Source of the DNA: Jatrophihabitans sp964252635 | GTDB lineage: Bacteria > Actinomycetota > Actinomycetes > Mycobacteriales > Jatrophihabitantaceae | DNA: 64,000 bases | Direction of reading: 5' to 3' | Assembly (NCBI RefSeq): GCF_964252635.1 | Contig: NZ_CAXUNP010000003.1 | Span: forward strand, 1 to 64,000 | Translations under genes and position numbers: made by a program | The notes under the pieces: generated by a model | What the model was told of the DNA's origin: nothing | Databases searched by the model: none | The model's input: the letters and a program-made list of their open reading frames with translations, nothing else | In this document: positions 30,815 to 43,867 of the stretch, in pieces | How the letters are laid out: every line of letters begins with the position of its first letter | How positions within the stretch are numbered: position 1 is the stretch's first letter

Positions 30815-32011
30815 GTGAAGGCCCTGACCTGGCAAGGCAACATGGACGTCCAGGTGACCGACGTCCCGGATCCTGCGATCGAGCAGCCGACCGACGCCGT
30901 CGTGCGCGTCACGTCCACCGCCATCTGCGGCTCGGACCTGCACCTGTACGGGGTCCTCGGACCGTTCCTCAAGCCCGGCGACGTCCTCGGTCACGAGGCC
31001 ATGGGCGTCGTGGAGGAGGTCGGCAGCGAGGTGTCGAACCTGGCCCCCGGCGACCGCGTCGTGGTGCCGTTCAACATCTCCTGCGGCCACTGCTGGATGT
31101 GCCGACGCAAGCTGTTCGCCCAGTGCGAGACGACGCAGGTCACCAGCGAGGGCAAGGGCGCCAGCCTGTTCGGCTTCAGCTCGCTGTACGGGTCGGTCCC
31201 CGGCGGGCAGGCCGAGTACCTCCGCGTGCCGCAGGCTCAGTTCGGCCCGGTCAAGATCCCGGACGGCACGCCCGACGAGCAGTTCCTGTTCCTCTCCGAC
31301 GTCCTGCCCACGGCGTGGCAGGCGGTGCAGTACGCCGACGTCCCGGAGGGCGGGTCGCTCGCGGTGTTAGGCCTCGGACCCATCGGTCAGATGGCGGTCC
31401 GGATCGCCAAGTACCTCGGGGTGGGTCGCGTCATCGCCATCGACTCGGTGCCCGAGCGGTTGGCCCTGGCCGAGCGCTACGGCGCGGAGCCGCTCGACCT
31501 CGGTTCGGTCGAGGACATCTCGGCGGAGCTGATCTCCCGCGTCGACGGTCGCGGCCCCGACAGCACCATCGACGCCGTCGGCATGGAGGCCCACGGCGGC
31601 GCACCGGGCAGCACGTTCATCTCCCTGGCGCAGAAGGCCACCGGGTTGTTGCCCGACGCAGTGGGCCAGAAGGTCACCGACAAGCTCGCCGGCGACCGTC
31701 TCGACGCCCTGCTGGGCGCGATTAAGGGCGTGCGCCGCGGCGGTACGGTGTCGGTCAGTGGCGTCTACGGCGGCGAGGTCGACCCCATGCCGATGATGGA
31801 GATGTTCGACCGCGGCGTGCAGCTGCGCATGGGCCAGGCGCACGTCCGCCGGTGGACCGACGACATCCTGCCGATCGTCAGCGACCCGGCCGACCCGCTC
31901 GGCACGCTGGACCTCACCACCCACACGCTGCCCCTCTCCGACGCGGTGCACGGCTACGAGATGTTCCGCGCCAAGGACGACGGATGCATCAAGGTGGTCC
32001 TGAAGCCTTGA
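30815..32011 (+). CDS. Zinc-dependent alcohol dehydrogenase
   Basis: 398 residues, MDR family, close in layout to glutathione-independent formaldehyde dehydrogenases. Catalytic zinc ligands Cys (AICGSDLHLYG) and His (LGHEAMGVVEEVG); structural zinc Cys cluster CGHCWMCRRKLFAQC; Rossmann LAVLGLGPIGQMAVRIAKYL. Start is GTG with gaaggag six bases upstream. The stop overlaps the SDR start (TTGA). Substrate unknown. Confidence 0.88.
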   Translation: MKALTWQGNMDVQVTDVPDPAIEQPTDAVVRVTSTAICGSDLHLYGVLGPFLKPGDVLGHEAMGVVEEVGSEVSNLAPGDRVVVPFNISCGHCWMCRRKLFAQCETTQVTSEGKGASLFGFSSLYGSVPGGQAEYLRVPQAQFGPVKIPDGTPDEQFLFLSDVLPTAWQAVQYADVPEGGSLAVLGLGPIGQMAVRIAKYLGVGRVIAIDSVPERLALAERYGAEPLDLGSVEDISAELISRVDGRGPDSTIDAVGMEAHGGAPGSTFISLAQKATGLLPDAVGQKVTDKLAGDRLDALLGAIKGVRRGGTVSVSGVYGGEVDPMPMMEMFDRGVQLRMGQAHVRRWTDDILPIVSDPADPLGTLDLTTHTLPLSDAVHGYEMFRAKDDGCIKVVLKP

Positions 32012-32895
32012 GCAAGCGCATCGTGATCGTCGGGGCGTCGAGCGGCATCGGGCTGGCCAGCGCCGAGGCGTTCGCCCGCCGGGGCGACCGCCTGCTGCTG
32101 GTCGCGCGGGACGAGACCGCCCTGCAGCAGGCCGCGACGTCGTGCCGCACCGAGGGTGCGGACGACGTGGTCACCCTTGCCGCGGACGTCGGCAAGGAAG
32201 CAGACGTGCAGCACGTCGCCGATCTGGCCGTCCAGCGGTTCGGCGGCATCGACGTGCTGGTGCACACCGCCACCGTGATGGCCTACGGCACCATCGAGCA
32301 ACTCCCCCGCGAGGTGTTCGAAGAGGTCGTGGACGTCGCCATCCACGGCACCGCCCACCTGGCCCGGATCGTCCTGCCGCTGCTGCGCCAGCAGGGTTCG
32401 GGCACGGTGATCATCGTCAACTCGCTGCTCGGTTCCGTGACGGTGCCGAACATGGGCGCCTACGCCACGGCCAAGTGGGGTCAACGGGCGGTTGCGCGCA
32501 CCTTGCAGCAGGAGGTCCAGCACACCCGTGGGGTGCACGTGTGCATCGTCAGCCCGGGCAGCACGAACACGCCCATCTACTACCAGGCCGCGAACTACAC
32601 CGGCCGCTCCGCGCGCCCGCCCGTCCCGGTGCTGCAGCCCGAGCGCACCGCGGCGGCCATCGAGCGGCTGGCCGACCGCCCGCGCAAGCACGTCTCGGTG
32701 CCCGTCGGGCCGACCAACCCGGTCATCATCATCGGGTACCGGCTGCTGCCGTTCGTCTACGACCGCCTCGTGGGCCCGCTGTTCCGGTTGATGGCTCTCA
32801 CCCGGACGAAGGAGTCCCCCAACCCCGGCAACGTCACGACCCCGCACCCGGAGGCCGACCGGCGCTTCGGGCACTGGCCCGACCGCGCGGCCTGA
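32008..32895 (+). CDS. Short-chain dehydrogenase/reductase
   Basis: 295 residues, classical SDR: GASSGIGLASAEAFARRG for NAD(P), Ser in VNSLLGS, and the YATAK catalytic pair. It starts with a TTG overlapping the previous TGA (TTGA), an uncommon start chosen because no other start gives the Rossmann motif and the overlap is exact. The C-terminal extension (GYRLLPFVYDRLVGPLFRLM) suggests membrane association. Operon with the ADH and FAD genes. Confidence 0.85.
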   Translation: MSKRIVIVGASSGIGLASAEAFARRGDRLLLVARDETALQQAATSCRTEGADDVVTLAADVGKEADVQHVADLAVQRFGGIDVLVHTATVMAYGTIEQLPREVFEEVVDVAIHGTAHLARIVLPLLRQQGSGTVIIVNSLLGSVTVPNMGAYATAKWGQRAVARTLQQEVQHTRGVHVCIVSPGSTNTPIYYQAANYTGRSARPPVPVLQPERTAAAIERLADRPRKHVSVPVGPTNPVIIIGYRLLPFVYDRLVGPLFRLMALTRTKESPNPGNVTTPHPEADRRFGHWPDRAA

Positions 32896-32899
32896 CGGC

Positions 32900-34492
32900 A
32901 TGAGCGGACCCGACGCGGTCGTGATCGGGGCCGGCCACAACGGGCTGGTCGCGGCCAACGTGCTGGCCGACGCGGGGTGGGACGTGCTGGTGCTCGAAGC
33001 CGCGTCCTCACCCGGCGGCGCGGTCAAGTCGGACCGCAGTCTGCACCCGAATTACGTCACCGACTGGTACAGCTCGTTCTACCCGTTGTCGGCCGCCTCC
33101 CCGGTACTTGACCGCCTCGGGCTCGACGGCTGGGGGCTGCGCTGGTCGCACGCGCCGCACCCGCTGGCCCACGTGCTGCCTGACGGGCGGGTCGCCCTGC
33201 TCGACCGGGACGTCGACGTCACCGCCGCCTCGCTCGAGCGGTTCGCGCCCGGTGACGGCGATGCGTGGCGGCAGGTGGTGTCGCAGTACGAACGTATCAG
33301 CGAGGCGCTGCTGACCATCGTGCTCACGCCGTTCCCGGCCCCGCGCGCCATCGCGCGCCTCGTCCGCACACTGGGGGTCGCCGAGCTGTTGCGCTTCGCC
33401 CGGTTCGCCGTGCTCCCGGTGCGGGAGTACGCACGCGAGACGTTCGGCGGTGAGGGGGCCGCGCTGCTGCTGGCCGGCAACGCCCTGCACACCGACCTCG
33501 GGCCCGAGTCGGCCGGCTCGGCGGTCTACGGTTGGCTGCTGTGCATGCTCGCCCAGACCGTCGGCTTCCCGGTCCCCGAGGGCGGCTCCGGCGCGATCGT
33601 TGACGCTCTCGTGCGCCGGCTCGAGCATCGCGGCGGCCAGGTGCGTACCGATGCGCACGTCGAGGCCATTGAGGTCGCCGGGGGGAAGGTGCGCGGCGTG
33701 CGGTTGGCCTCCGGCGAGCGGATCGCCACGCGCGTCATCGCCGCCGACGTCGACGCGCCTCGCCTGTACCGGGATCTCGTCGGTGACCAGCACCTGCCGC
33801 CGCGCCTGGTGGACGACCTGCGCCGTTTCGAGTGGGACGGCGCGACGCTCAAGGTCAACTGGGCGCTCGACGCCGCTGTCCCCTGGAGGGATGCCGCGGT
33901 GCGCGGCGCCGGCACCGTGCACCTGGGGGCCGACCTGAACGGGTTGACCGGGTACTCGGCCCAGCTCGCGACCGGCACGTTGCCGACGCAGCCGTTCGCG
34001 CTGTTCGGCCAGACGACCACCGCCGACGCGACGCGCTCCCCCGCGGGTACCGAGTCGGCGTGGGCGTACACACACGTGCCCGACCCGCGCACGCTGACCG
34101 ACGACGACCTCGCGCTGCAGGTGGAACGCGTCAAGGACGCGGTCGAGGCGCAGGCCCCCGGCTTCCGCGCCTCGATCCTCGCCGAGCGCATCCAGTCACC
34201 GGCCGACCTGCACGCCCACGACGGCAACCTCGTGCACGGTGCGGTCGGCGGTGGTTCGGCCGCGATCCATCAGCAGCTGTTCCTGCGCCCGGTACCCGGG
34301 CTGGGTCGCGCCGAGACCGTGATCGACGGCCTGTACCTGGCCGGCGCGTCCGCCCATCCGGGCGGCGGCGTCCACGGTGCCCCGGGGGGCAACGCGGCCG
34401 CCGCTGCGCTCAAGCGGGCGGGCCTGCTGGGCCGGCCGCACCGGACGGTGATCGACCTGGCCCATCGGACGATCTACCGCGGCGGCGCGTAG
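32900..34492 (+). CDS. FAD-dependent oxidoreductase, phytoene-desaturase-like
   Basis: 530 residues. N-terminal dinucleotide motif AVVIGAGHNGLVAANVLADA and the second FAD region YLAGASAHPGGGVHGAPGGN near the C-terminus are typical of the CrtI/PYROXD2-type group. Reaction unknown: no carotenoid genes are nearby, and the neighbours (ADH, SDR) point to an oxidative pathway on some lipid or alcohol. ATG four bases after the SDR stop. Its 3' end overlaps the convergent VOC gene by 19 nt. Confidence 0.85.
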   Translation: MSGPDAVVIGAGHNGLVAANVLADAGWDVLVLEAASSPGGAVKSDRSLHPNYVTDWYSSFYPLSAASPVLDRLGLDGWGLRWSHAPHPLAHVLPDGRVALLDRDVDVTAASLERFAPGDGDAWRQVVSQYERISEALLTIVLTPFPAPRAIARLVRTLGVAELLRFARFAVLPVREYARETFGGEGAALLLAGNALHTDLGPESAGSAVYGWLLCMLAQTVGFPVPEGGSGAIVDALVRRLEHRGGQVRTDAHVEAIEVAGGKVRGVRLASGERIATRVIAADVDAPRLYRDLVGDQHLPPRLVDDLRRFEWDGATLKVNWALDAAVPWRDAAVRGAGTVHLGADLNGLTGYSAQLATGTLPTQPFALFGQTTTADATRSPAGTESAWAYTHVPDPRTLTDDDLALQVERVKDAVEAQAPGFRASILAERIQSPADLHAHDGNLVHGAVGGGSAAIHQQLFLRPVPGLGRAETVIDGLYLAGASAHPGGGVHGAPGGNAAAAALKRAGLLGRPHRTVIDLAHRTIYRGGA

Positions 34493-34824
34493 AACTGCAG
34501 GTCGTTGCCCTCGCTGTCCCGGAACGGCGCGATCCGGCCCCACGGGTGCTCGCTGATCTCGCCGGTGAACTCGACGCCCTGACCCTTCAGACGGTCGACC
34601 TCCTCGTCGATGGACGAGTCGGGCTGGAACGTGATCACCGCTCCGCCGCCACCGGTGGTGGCGTTCTCGCGGGCGTTCAGACCGATGCGCAGTCCGTTCG
34701 CGTCGAGCTCACTCCAGTCGTCTCCCTGGTTGTGCACGGGCAGGCCGAGCACATCCCGGTAGAACGCCAGGGCTCGATCCATGTCCTCGACCGCGACCCA
34801 TACCGTTGCGACTCCTACAGCCAT
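34474..34824 (-). CDS. VOC-family (glyoxalase-like) protein
   Basis: 116 residues with two beta-alpha-beta units: TVWVAVEDMDRALAFYRDVL and the C-terminal FRDSEGNDLQFYAPPR. Glu in the last strand is lost or shifted (DLQFY), so metal binding by the canonical residues is doubtful. Role unknown. The coding end runs 19 bases into the convergent FAD oxidoreductase gene. Confidence 0.82.
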   Translation of the reverse strand: MAVGVATVWVAVEDMDRALAFYRDVLGLPVHNQGDDWSELDANGLRIGLNARENATTGGGGAVITFQPDSSIDEEVDRLKGQGVEFTGEISEHPWGRIAPFRDSEGNDLQFYAPPR

Positions 34825-34944
34825 TGCGTCTCCCTCGTTGATCGGACGCCGGTGCGGCGCCCTCGGCATCAGCGTCCCCAGGACCCCGTCCGCGCTGACG
34901 GCGGCCGGGTTTAGCGGGAGGTCGCCCAGCGGTATGGCACGACC

Positions 34945-35619
34945 ATGACGAGACCCAGCTACATCGGTGCGGGCGAGTTCCTGCCGTCCGAGCGCACCCT
35001 GGTGGACCTGGCGGCAGCCGCCCGCGACTGCCGGGGCTGCGAGCTGTACCAGGACGTGGACGGCACCGTGTTCGGCGAAGGCCCGGCCACAGCGAGGTTG
35101 ATGCTCGTCGGCGAGCAGCCGGGCGACGTCGAGGACCGTGAGGGTCGGCCGTTCGTCGGCCCGGCCGGAGAAGTACTCGCCCGCGCCCTGGCCGATGCCG
35201 GGCTCTCCGACACCCCGTACTACGTCACCAACGCCGTCAAGCACTTCCGCTGGAAACCGGCGCCGCGCGGCAAGCGGCGCATCCACCAGACGCCGAGCGC
35301 AGCGCAGTCGACCGCGTGCCGGCCGTGGCTGGCCGCGGAGCTCGCCGCCGTGCGCCCGACGGTGCTCGTCGCCCTGGGGGCCACGGCGTCGGCCTCGCTG
35401 CTCGGCCCCGCGTTCCGGCTGACGCAGAACCGCGGGGTGGACATCGCATGGCCGCCGGACCGTGGCTCGTTCGCCGGGGACGAGACGCCGGTGCCGCACA
35501 TGCTGGCGACCGTCCACCCGTCCGCCGTGTTGCGCGCGCCCGACGAGGACAGGGAACAGACGCGCGCCGGGTTGGTCAGCGATCTGCGGCTGGCGGCGGA
35601 GCTGCTGACGGGGCACTGA
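34945..35619 (+). CDS. udgX: UdgX-type uracil-DNA glycosylase
   Basis: 224 residues, family 4-related UDG. CRGCELYQDVDGT at the N-terminus holds the first two Cys of an Fe-S cluster; motif A is GEQPGDVEDREGRPFVGPAG and motif B is ATVHPSAVLRA. The insertion KRRIHQTP (110-117) is the hallmark of UdgX; its His (114) corresponds to the residue that forms a covalent bond with DNA after uracil excision in the mycobacterial enzyme. Its 3' end overlaps the convergent membrane gene by 44 bases. Function in vivo may be SOS-type repair; no LexA box was identified. Confidence 0.9.
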   Translation: MTRPSYIGAGEFLPSERTLVDLAAAARDCRGCELYQDVDGTVFGEGPATARLMLVGEQPGDVEDREGRPFVGPAGEVLARALADAGLSDTPYYVTNAVKHFRWKPAPRGKRRIHQTPSAAQSTACRPWLAAELAAVRPTVLVALGATASASLLGPAFRLTQNRGVDIAWPPDRGSFAGDETPVPHMLATVHPSAVLRAPDEDREQTRAGLVSDLRLAAELLTGH

Positions 35620-36034
35620 CCTCGGCCGGTCGACGCCACGTGCGCACGACCCTGAACGCGTACAGCAGCAGGGCGCCACCCGCGACGATGGCCAGCAGGA
35701 TGCCGAGGTTCGCGCCGTAGTCCTGACGCAGGATGGCCTTCTGCGACGGCAACGTGTACGCGCGATGGATCAGCGGCAGTGCGATGACCGTGATCAGCGC
35801 GCCGACGACGAGCGCCGCCTGGAGCACCGCACGGGCCCGGGCCGGGATCCGCGCGAGCGCCGCGCCGACGGCCAGCAGCACCGGCGACAGCACACCGTCG
35901 TGCAGAGCCACCGCGACCACGAGCCAGATCAGCAGCTGGATGAGGTCCGGGGTGTCGATCTGGGTCAGCAACCGGAACACACCGAACAGGCCGAGGGCCA
36001 CTCCGAGGACGCCGAGGGCGATCCGGGTGCGCAT
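35576..36034 (-). CDS. Small membrane protein behind the molybdopterin oxidoreductase
   Basis: 152 residues with about four hydrophobic segments (TRIALGVLGVALGLFGVFRL; LIQLLIWLVVAVALHDGVLS; AALVVGALITVIALPLIH; GILLAIVAGGALLLYAFRVV). No family was recognised. The ATG overlaps the upstream stop (TGATG), so it is probably a partner or assembly factor of the molybdopterin/cytochrome b protein. Confidence 0.65.
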   Translation of the reverse strand: MRTRIALGVLGVALGLFGVFRLLTQIDTPDLIQLLIWLVVAVALHDGVLSPVLLAVGAALARIPARARAVLQAALVVGALITVIALPLIHRAYTLPSQKAILRQDYGANLGILLAIVAGGALLLYAFRVVRTWRRPAEVSAPSAAPPPAADR

Positions 36035-37242
36035 CACAGGACCCGCACCCCCGTCAGCCACTTGGTGTTCAGCACGCCGGCCCGGTCGGGGGCGATGAGG
36101 CGCAACGGGTAGCCGTGGTCGATGGTCAGGCGCTCGCCGTTGAGGTGGGTGGCGAGCAACGCGTGCGACACCTGCGGGCCGTGCACAAAGGAGCGGTTGT
36201 AGGAACCCTTGGGCTCCAGGGACCGGACCTCGACGTGCGAATCCGCGTCGCCGCCTGCCCGGCGCACGACGTCGAGCAGCCTCAGCCCCTGCCAGTGCGC
36301 ACCGACGCTCCACCCCTCGACGCAGGAGATCGGGAAGCTCGCCTCGTGCACCGACATGTTCAGGACGTCGGCCAGGCTCAGCTCGTAGGGCTGCGGACCC
36401 TCGACCCGCAGCGCCCAGGTGGGCGCCAGAGCCAGCTCGCGGACCGCGGCCTGGTCGGCGGTCCGGTTGATCGGCACACCGAGCGGACCCTTCTGGTGCT
36501 GGCGTACGGCCAGCAGCCCGATCGGTTCGAGCGGGGTGATGCTCTGCCCGACCTGGGTGGCGACGACGAGCCCGACACCCGTGCCCGTGGCGATGAGCAC
36601 GCCGCGTCGCGAGATGCCGGTCGGGGCCGGCGGGGGCGGCGGCTCGTGGTCGTTGTTCGACCACGAGTCCGGGTTGTCGCTCCACGGCTTCTCGGTGAGC
36701 ACGTCACCCTTGGCCACCGGCACGCCGAGGCCGTACTTGATGTCCGGCAGCTTGATGGCGATGTGCAGCAGCAGGGAACCGATGACGACGTAGGCCAGGA
36801 AGCGGTGGACGGGGACGAAGTCCCACGGCCACGGGTACCAGTTCAGGACGTTGAGGTAGCCGGTGGTGAGCTCGACCAGCGCCGACGCCACGAGCACCGC
36901 GATGGACAGTCGCTCGAGCGCGTTCTTCACCGACGTGACGAGCGGCCAGCGGAACAGGTTCGGGTACACCGACCACAGCTTGACCAGCAGCAGTGGGATC
37001 GAGATCGTGCCCGTCGTGACGTGCACGCCCTGGGTCACGCGGTAGAGCCACACGGGCACGGCGGGCTCGGGCAGCCAGCTCCACGGGTGGTACTGGTAGT
37101 GGCTCAGCATCCCGGTGACGAAGCATAGCCCGAAACAGATGCCCAGGACGCGACCGATCCGCGCGGTGAGGGCCGTCGACCGCAGCGGGCTGCGGAAACG
37201 TGGCCACAGGGGCGGGGGGTCCTGCGGGAGCTTGAGCAGCAC
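36034..37242 (-). CDS. Molybdopterin-dependent oxidoreductase with cytochrome b-like membrane domain
   Basis: 402 residues. The first 170 form a four-helix membrane domain with His pairs (GVHVTTGTISIPLLL; HRFLAYVVIGSLLLHIAIKL) suited to heme b. After a Pro-rich linker and an SRRGVLIA segment comes a sulfite-oxidase-type molybdopterin domain (PF00174-like) with the Mo-ligating Cys in ISCVEGWSVGAHWQGLRL and RLIAPDRAGVLNTKWL. A one-piece YedY/YedZ-like arrangement that would pass electrons between quinone and a periplasmic substrate. Substrate unknown. Confidence 0.88.
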   Translation of the reverse strand: MLLKLPQDPPPLWPRFRSPLRSTALTARIGRVLGICFGLCFVTGMLSHYQYHPWSWLPEPAVPVWLYRVTQGVHVTTGTISIPLLLVKLWSVYPNLFRWPLVTSVKNALERLSIAVLVASALVELTTGYLNVLNWYPWPWDFVPVHRFLAYVVIGSLLLHIAIKLPDIKYGLGVPVAKGDVLTEKPWSDNPDSWSNNDHEPPPPPAPTGISRRGVLIATGTGVGLVVATQVGQSITPLEPIGLLAVRQHQKGPLGVPINRTADQAAVRELALAPTWALRVEGPQPYELSLADVLNMSVHEASFPISCVEGWSVGAHWQGLRLLDVVRRAGGDADSHVEVRSLEPKGSYNRSFVHGPQVSHALLATHLNGERLTIDHGYPLRLIAPDRAGVLNTKWLTGVRVL

Positions 37243-37314
37243 GGTGTCCTCGGTCCGGAACCGGACATGGCCGGGTCTCCTGCCCAGTATTCGTCCCGAG
37301 CCGCCCGTTCGGTT

Positions 37315-38442
37315 CTACCGACCCGCGTCTGGCCCGATCGCGATCAGCGGAATGGCGGTCTCGACCGCCGAGTCCGCGCCGTGCAGGCCGACCAGGGTGG
37401 CGACCTCGGCCGGCTCACGGTCGGAGTCGAAGACGGCCGTGTCGGCACGGCAGGTCACCACGACGTCGCCGACGCGCGGCAGGTGCTGGTCGGTCACGGG
37501 CCCGAACCGTCCGGCCGCCACCGCCTCCTCCCGTGTCTGCACGTGCGCAGCGGGTCCGAACCGTTCCCGCCAGGCGGCGAGGACGTCCTCGCGCGCACCG
37601 TCGACGGTGTGCAGGTAACGCACCCGCGGCTCGCCGGCCACCACGCGGACGCCCGCGCGCAGGATCGGCTCGTCGGCGAGGTCGACCCGGCCGTCGGGGC
37701 CGATGTCCAGGCCCCCGTGATCGGCGGTGACGAGCAACATCGTGTCCGCGGGCATCCGCTCCACGAGGCGGGTGAGGAAGGCGTCCACGTCGGCCGCCGC
37801 CTGCTGCCACTGCGGCGACGCGATGCCGTGGACGTGCATCGCGCGGTCGAGGTCGGGCGTGTAGCCGAACACCAGGCGCGTTCCGGGGCGCTCCCACTCC
37901 TGCGCGATCCGCACGGCCGCGTCCTCACCGTCCCGCACCGGCGCGAAGCGGGCGCCGCGGTGGGCGGCCTGCGTCAGCCCGCTGCCCTCGAACTCGGCCG
38001 GCAGCACGGCGGTCGCCCCGACGCCGGCCGCGGTGCAGCGCTCGAACCAGGTCGGCACCGGTTGCCACGTCGCCGGGTCCGGGCTGTCGCGCCACAGGAT
38101 GTGCGTCAGCGTCCGATCGGTGCCCGGCACGTTGAGGGTGAAGCCGAGCACGCCGTGCTCCCCCGGCGTCACACCCGTCCCGAGCGTCACCAGGCTGGTG
38201 GGGGTGGTCGACGGGAAGGTCGACTCCAGCGCCTGAAGGCGCCCGGTCCCCCCGTTCAGCACCGAGGCGAGCAGCGGTGCGTGCGGGGCCAGCTGGGGCA
38301 GCAGGTGCAGGCCCAGCCCGTCCACGAGCACGACGACGACGCGGTGCGCCCCGTACGACGTCAGCTCCAGCGAGTCGGTCGCTCCGGGCACGCCGAGCAG
38401 AGCCGCGGTGCTGGGCAGGATCTCGCGCAGGGACGCCGTCAC
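37315..38442 (-). CDS. Alkaline-phosphatase-superfamily phosphodiesterase
   Basis: 375 residues. Metal sites VVVLVDGLGLHLL (Asp), nucleophile Thr in ESTFPSTTPTSLVTLG, YTPDLDRAMHVHG and VTADHGGLDIG, as in nucleotide pyrophosphatase/phosphodiesterases (PF01663). No signal peptide is seen, so cytoplasmic. Natural substrate unknown. Monocistronic. Confidence 0.85.
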   Translation of the reverse strand: MTASLREILPSTAALLGVPGATDSLELTSYGAHRVVVVLVDGLGLHLLPQLAPHAPLLASVLNGGTGRLQALESTFPSTTPTSLVTLGTGVTPGEHGVLGFTLNVPGTDRTLTHILWRDSPDPATWQPVPTWFERCTAAGVGATAVLPAEFEGSGLTQAAHRGARFAPVRDGEDAAVRIAQEWERPGTRLVFGYTPDLDRAMHVHGIASPQWQQAAADVDAFLTRLVERMPADTMLLVTADHGGLDIGPDGRVDLADEPILRAGVRVVAGEPRVRYLHTVDGAREDVLAAWRERFGPAAHVQTREEAVAAGRFGPVTDQHLPRVGDVVVTCRADTAVFDSDREPAEVATLVGLHGADSAVETAIPLIAIGPDAGR

Positions 38443-38476
38443 GGGACCACTCTCGCACCGCGCGTCCGGCGGGCGC

Positions 38477-38710
38477 TCAGGGGCGCCGGCGCTCCCCGTG
38501 CCCGTTCCGGCGGCTGTGCAGGCGGAAACTGGAATCCAGCCCGTAGCAGCGGTCGACGACGATCGGTGCGTCGTACTCCCGGTAGATCCAGACGCTGTCC
38601 GAACGCAGGCCCAGCGGCTCGGCCAGCGTGAACGGTTCGCTCTCGGCGCCGTCCGGCCCGATCATGGTGAGCAGGTCGCCCACCTGGATGGTGTGGATCA
38701 TCAATTGCAT
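38477..38710 (-). CDS. Hypothetical protein, 77 residues
   Basis: A mostly beta-strand protein (IHTIQVGDLLTMIGPDGAES; VWIYREYDAPIVVDR) with a basic C-terminus. No family was recognised. It lies between the phosphodiesterase and the NAD-binding protein on the same strand. Real gene status rests on size and codon pattern. Confidence 0.45.
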   Translation of the reverse strand: MQLMIHTIQVGDLLTMIGPDGAESEPFTLAEPLGLRSDSVWIYREYDAPIVVDRCYGLDSSFRLHSRRNGHGERRRP

Positions 38711-38849
38711 GTCTCGGCCCCCGCCGTGTCGTCACTGGCACCCGTTGCGGGTGCCCCTCCCAGTGCCGTCGTGCAGGACAACGAAACACGATCTTCACAC
38801 GCTTCGCAAGCCGAGACGGGCCCGAAGGGCGCAGGCCTCGTCCGGTCCG

Positions 38850-39503
38850 TCAGCCGACGAGCGCGGAGAGCGCGTCGGCGATCGGGGTCTCGCCGCCGAT
38901 CAGCTCGAACTGGTGACCGATCGTGGCCGGCTGCGTGAGGCAGGCGCGCACCACCGCCGCGACGTCCGCCCGAGGGACCTGTCCGCGACCGGTGGACGTG
39001 GCGACGGTGACCCGGCCGGTCGGCTCCTCGTCGGTGAGCCCGCCGGGACGCACGACGGTCCAGTCCAGGTCGGTGGCGCGCAGCGCCGCGTCGGCTTCGC
39101 TCTTGGCCCGCAGGTAGACCTGGAACACGTCGTCGGAGTCCGGGTCGTAGTCGTCGGTTCCGAGCGCGGAGACGATGACGTAGCGGCGGACGCCGGCGAT
39201 GCGGGCCGCCTCGGCGAGCAGGACGGCGCCGTCGCGGTCGACCGTCTGCTTGCGCTCGGCGCCGCTGTTCGGCCCGGCACCAGCGGCGAAGACCACCGCA
39301 TCCGCCGCGGCCAGGTGCACCGATAGCTGCTGGGCGCTGCCGGACTCGAGGTCGAAGACCACGGGCCACCCGCCGGCCTGCTCGACGTCGGCGACGTGCT
39401 CCGGGTTGCGGATGAGGCTGACGGGTTGGTCGCCGGCGGCCGCCAGCTGGTGGGCGAGCAGCAGGGCGATCTGGCCGTGACCTCCGGCGATGACGACGCG
39501 CAT
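38850..39503 (-). CDS. NAD(P)-binding atypical SDR
   Basis: 217 residues, NmrA/atypical SDR type: VVIAGGHGQIALLLAHQLAA replaces the usual GxxGxxG; DAVVFAAGAGPNSGAERKQT and YVIVSALGTDDY follow; the canonical YxxxK is represented by YLRAK. Related proteins act as NAD(P)-sensing or epimerase-like enzymes. Start at the ATG at 39503. Confidence 0.82.
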   Translation of the reverse strand: MRVVIAGGHGQIALLLAHQLAAAGDQPVSLIRNPEHVADVEQAGGWPVVFDLESGSAQQLSVHLAAADAVVFAAGAGPNSGAERKQTVDRDGAVLLAEAARIAGVRRYVIVSALGTDDYDPDSDDVFQVYLRAKSEADAALRATDLDWTVVRPGGLTDEEPTGRVTVATSTGRGQVPRADVAAVVRACLTQPATIGHQFELIGGETPIADALSALVG

Positions 39504-39588
39504 ACCGCCACTGTGCACCACTGACCGTCGCGGCGGACCACTGACGTTGCGACGGTTACCGGAGACCGACCAGGGGAATCACCCGCGT

Positions 39589-39792
39589 ATGGCTGATTTC
39601 TCCGAAGGTGACCGCGTCTCGTGGAACAGTCCGGGCGGGCGTGCAGAGGGAAAGGTCGTCCGGAAGATCACGTCCGACACCGAGGCCGGTGGACGGTCGG
39701 TGAAGGCGAGCAAGGACGACCCGCAGTACCTCGTCGAGAGCGACAACGGTGGCGAGGCCGTGCACAAGCCGGACGCGCTGCGCAAGCTCTGA
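39589..39792 (+). CDS. DUF2945 (HVA1/Tudor-like) protein
   Basis: 67 residues, one SH3-like domain: FSEGDRVSWNSPGGRAEGKV, the TSDTEAGGRSVKASKDDPQY loop, and VHKPDALRKL. This matches DUF2945, a small family of unknown function common in actinobacteria and proteobacteria. Ribosome site agggga. Monocistronic and convergent with metH. Confidence 0.85.
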   Translation: MADFSEGDRVSWNSPGGRAEGKVVRKITSDTEAGGRSVKASKDDPQYLVESDNGGEAVHKPDALRKL

Positions 39793-39825
39793 CCGCAGCT
39801 CGGAAGGCTTCCGTCCGCGCGGTGG

Positions 39826-43620
<3,795 letters not shown>

Positions 43621-43867
43621 GAGGCGATCCTCAGGGACGGGTGCAGACGAGCAGGAAGACGGGTGCGGTCGAGAAGGAAACTGAGTAGGTGACTGTGTAC
43701 GGCCAGGGTACCGGGGTGCCGTACTCGTCTCCTGTCAACGACGTGCGTCCGGCGCCTCATCCCGACGGGGCGGCGGCCCGCGGCGACAGGCCGGGTCGCC
43801 AGGTCCTGACCCGGTTCGGCGCCGGTCGTTAGGCTGGTTGCATGGTTGGCCACGGAACGGATGCTGT
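43621..43867. promoter_or_regulatory. Divergent metH/PAC2 intergenic region with two hairpins
   Basis: Contains two perfect 7-bp inverted repeats: gtacggc/gccgtac (43697-43703 and 43718-43724) and ccgggtc/gacccgg (43791-43797 and 43808-43814). The first lies about 77 bp before the metH start. Either could be an operator or leader hairpin. No known riboswitch consensus was identified. Confidence 0.5.

Noticed and set aside
43621..43867. Cobalamin or SAM/SAH riboswitch before metH
   Set aside because: Two simple hairpins are present but none of the conserved riboswitch core sequences could be recognised. A TTGACA at 43733-43738 on the minus strand has no properly spaced -10 box.
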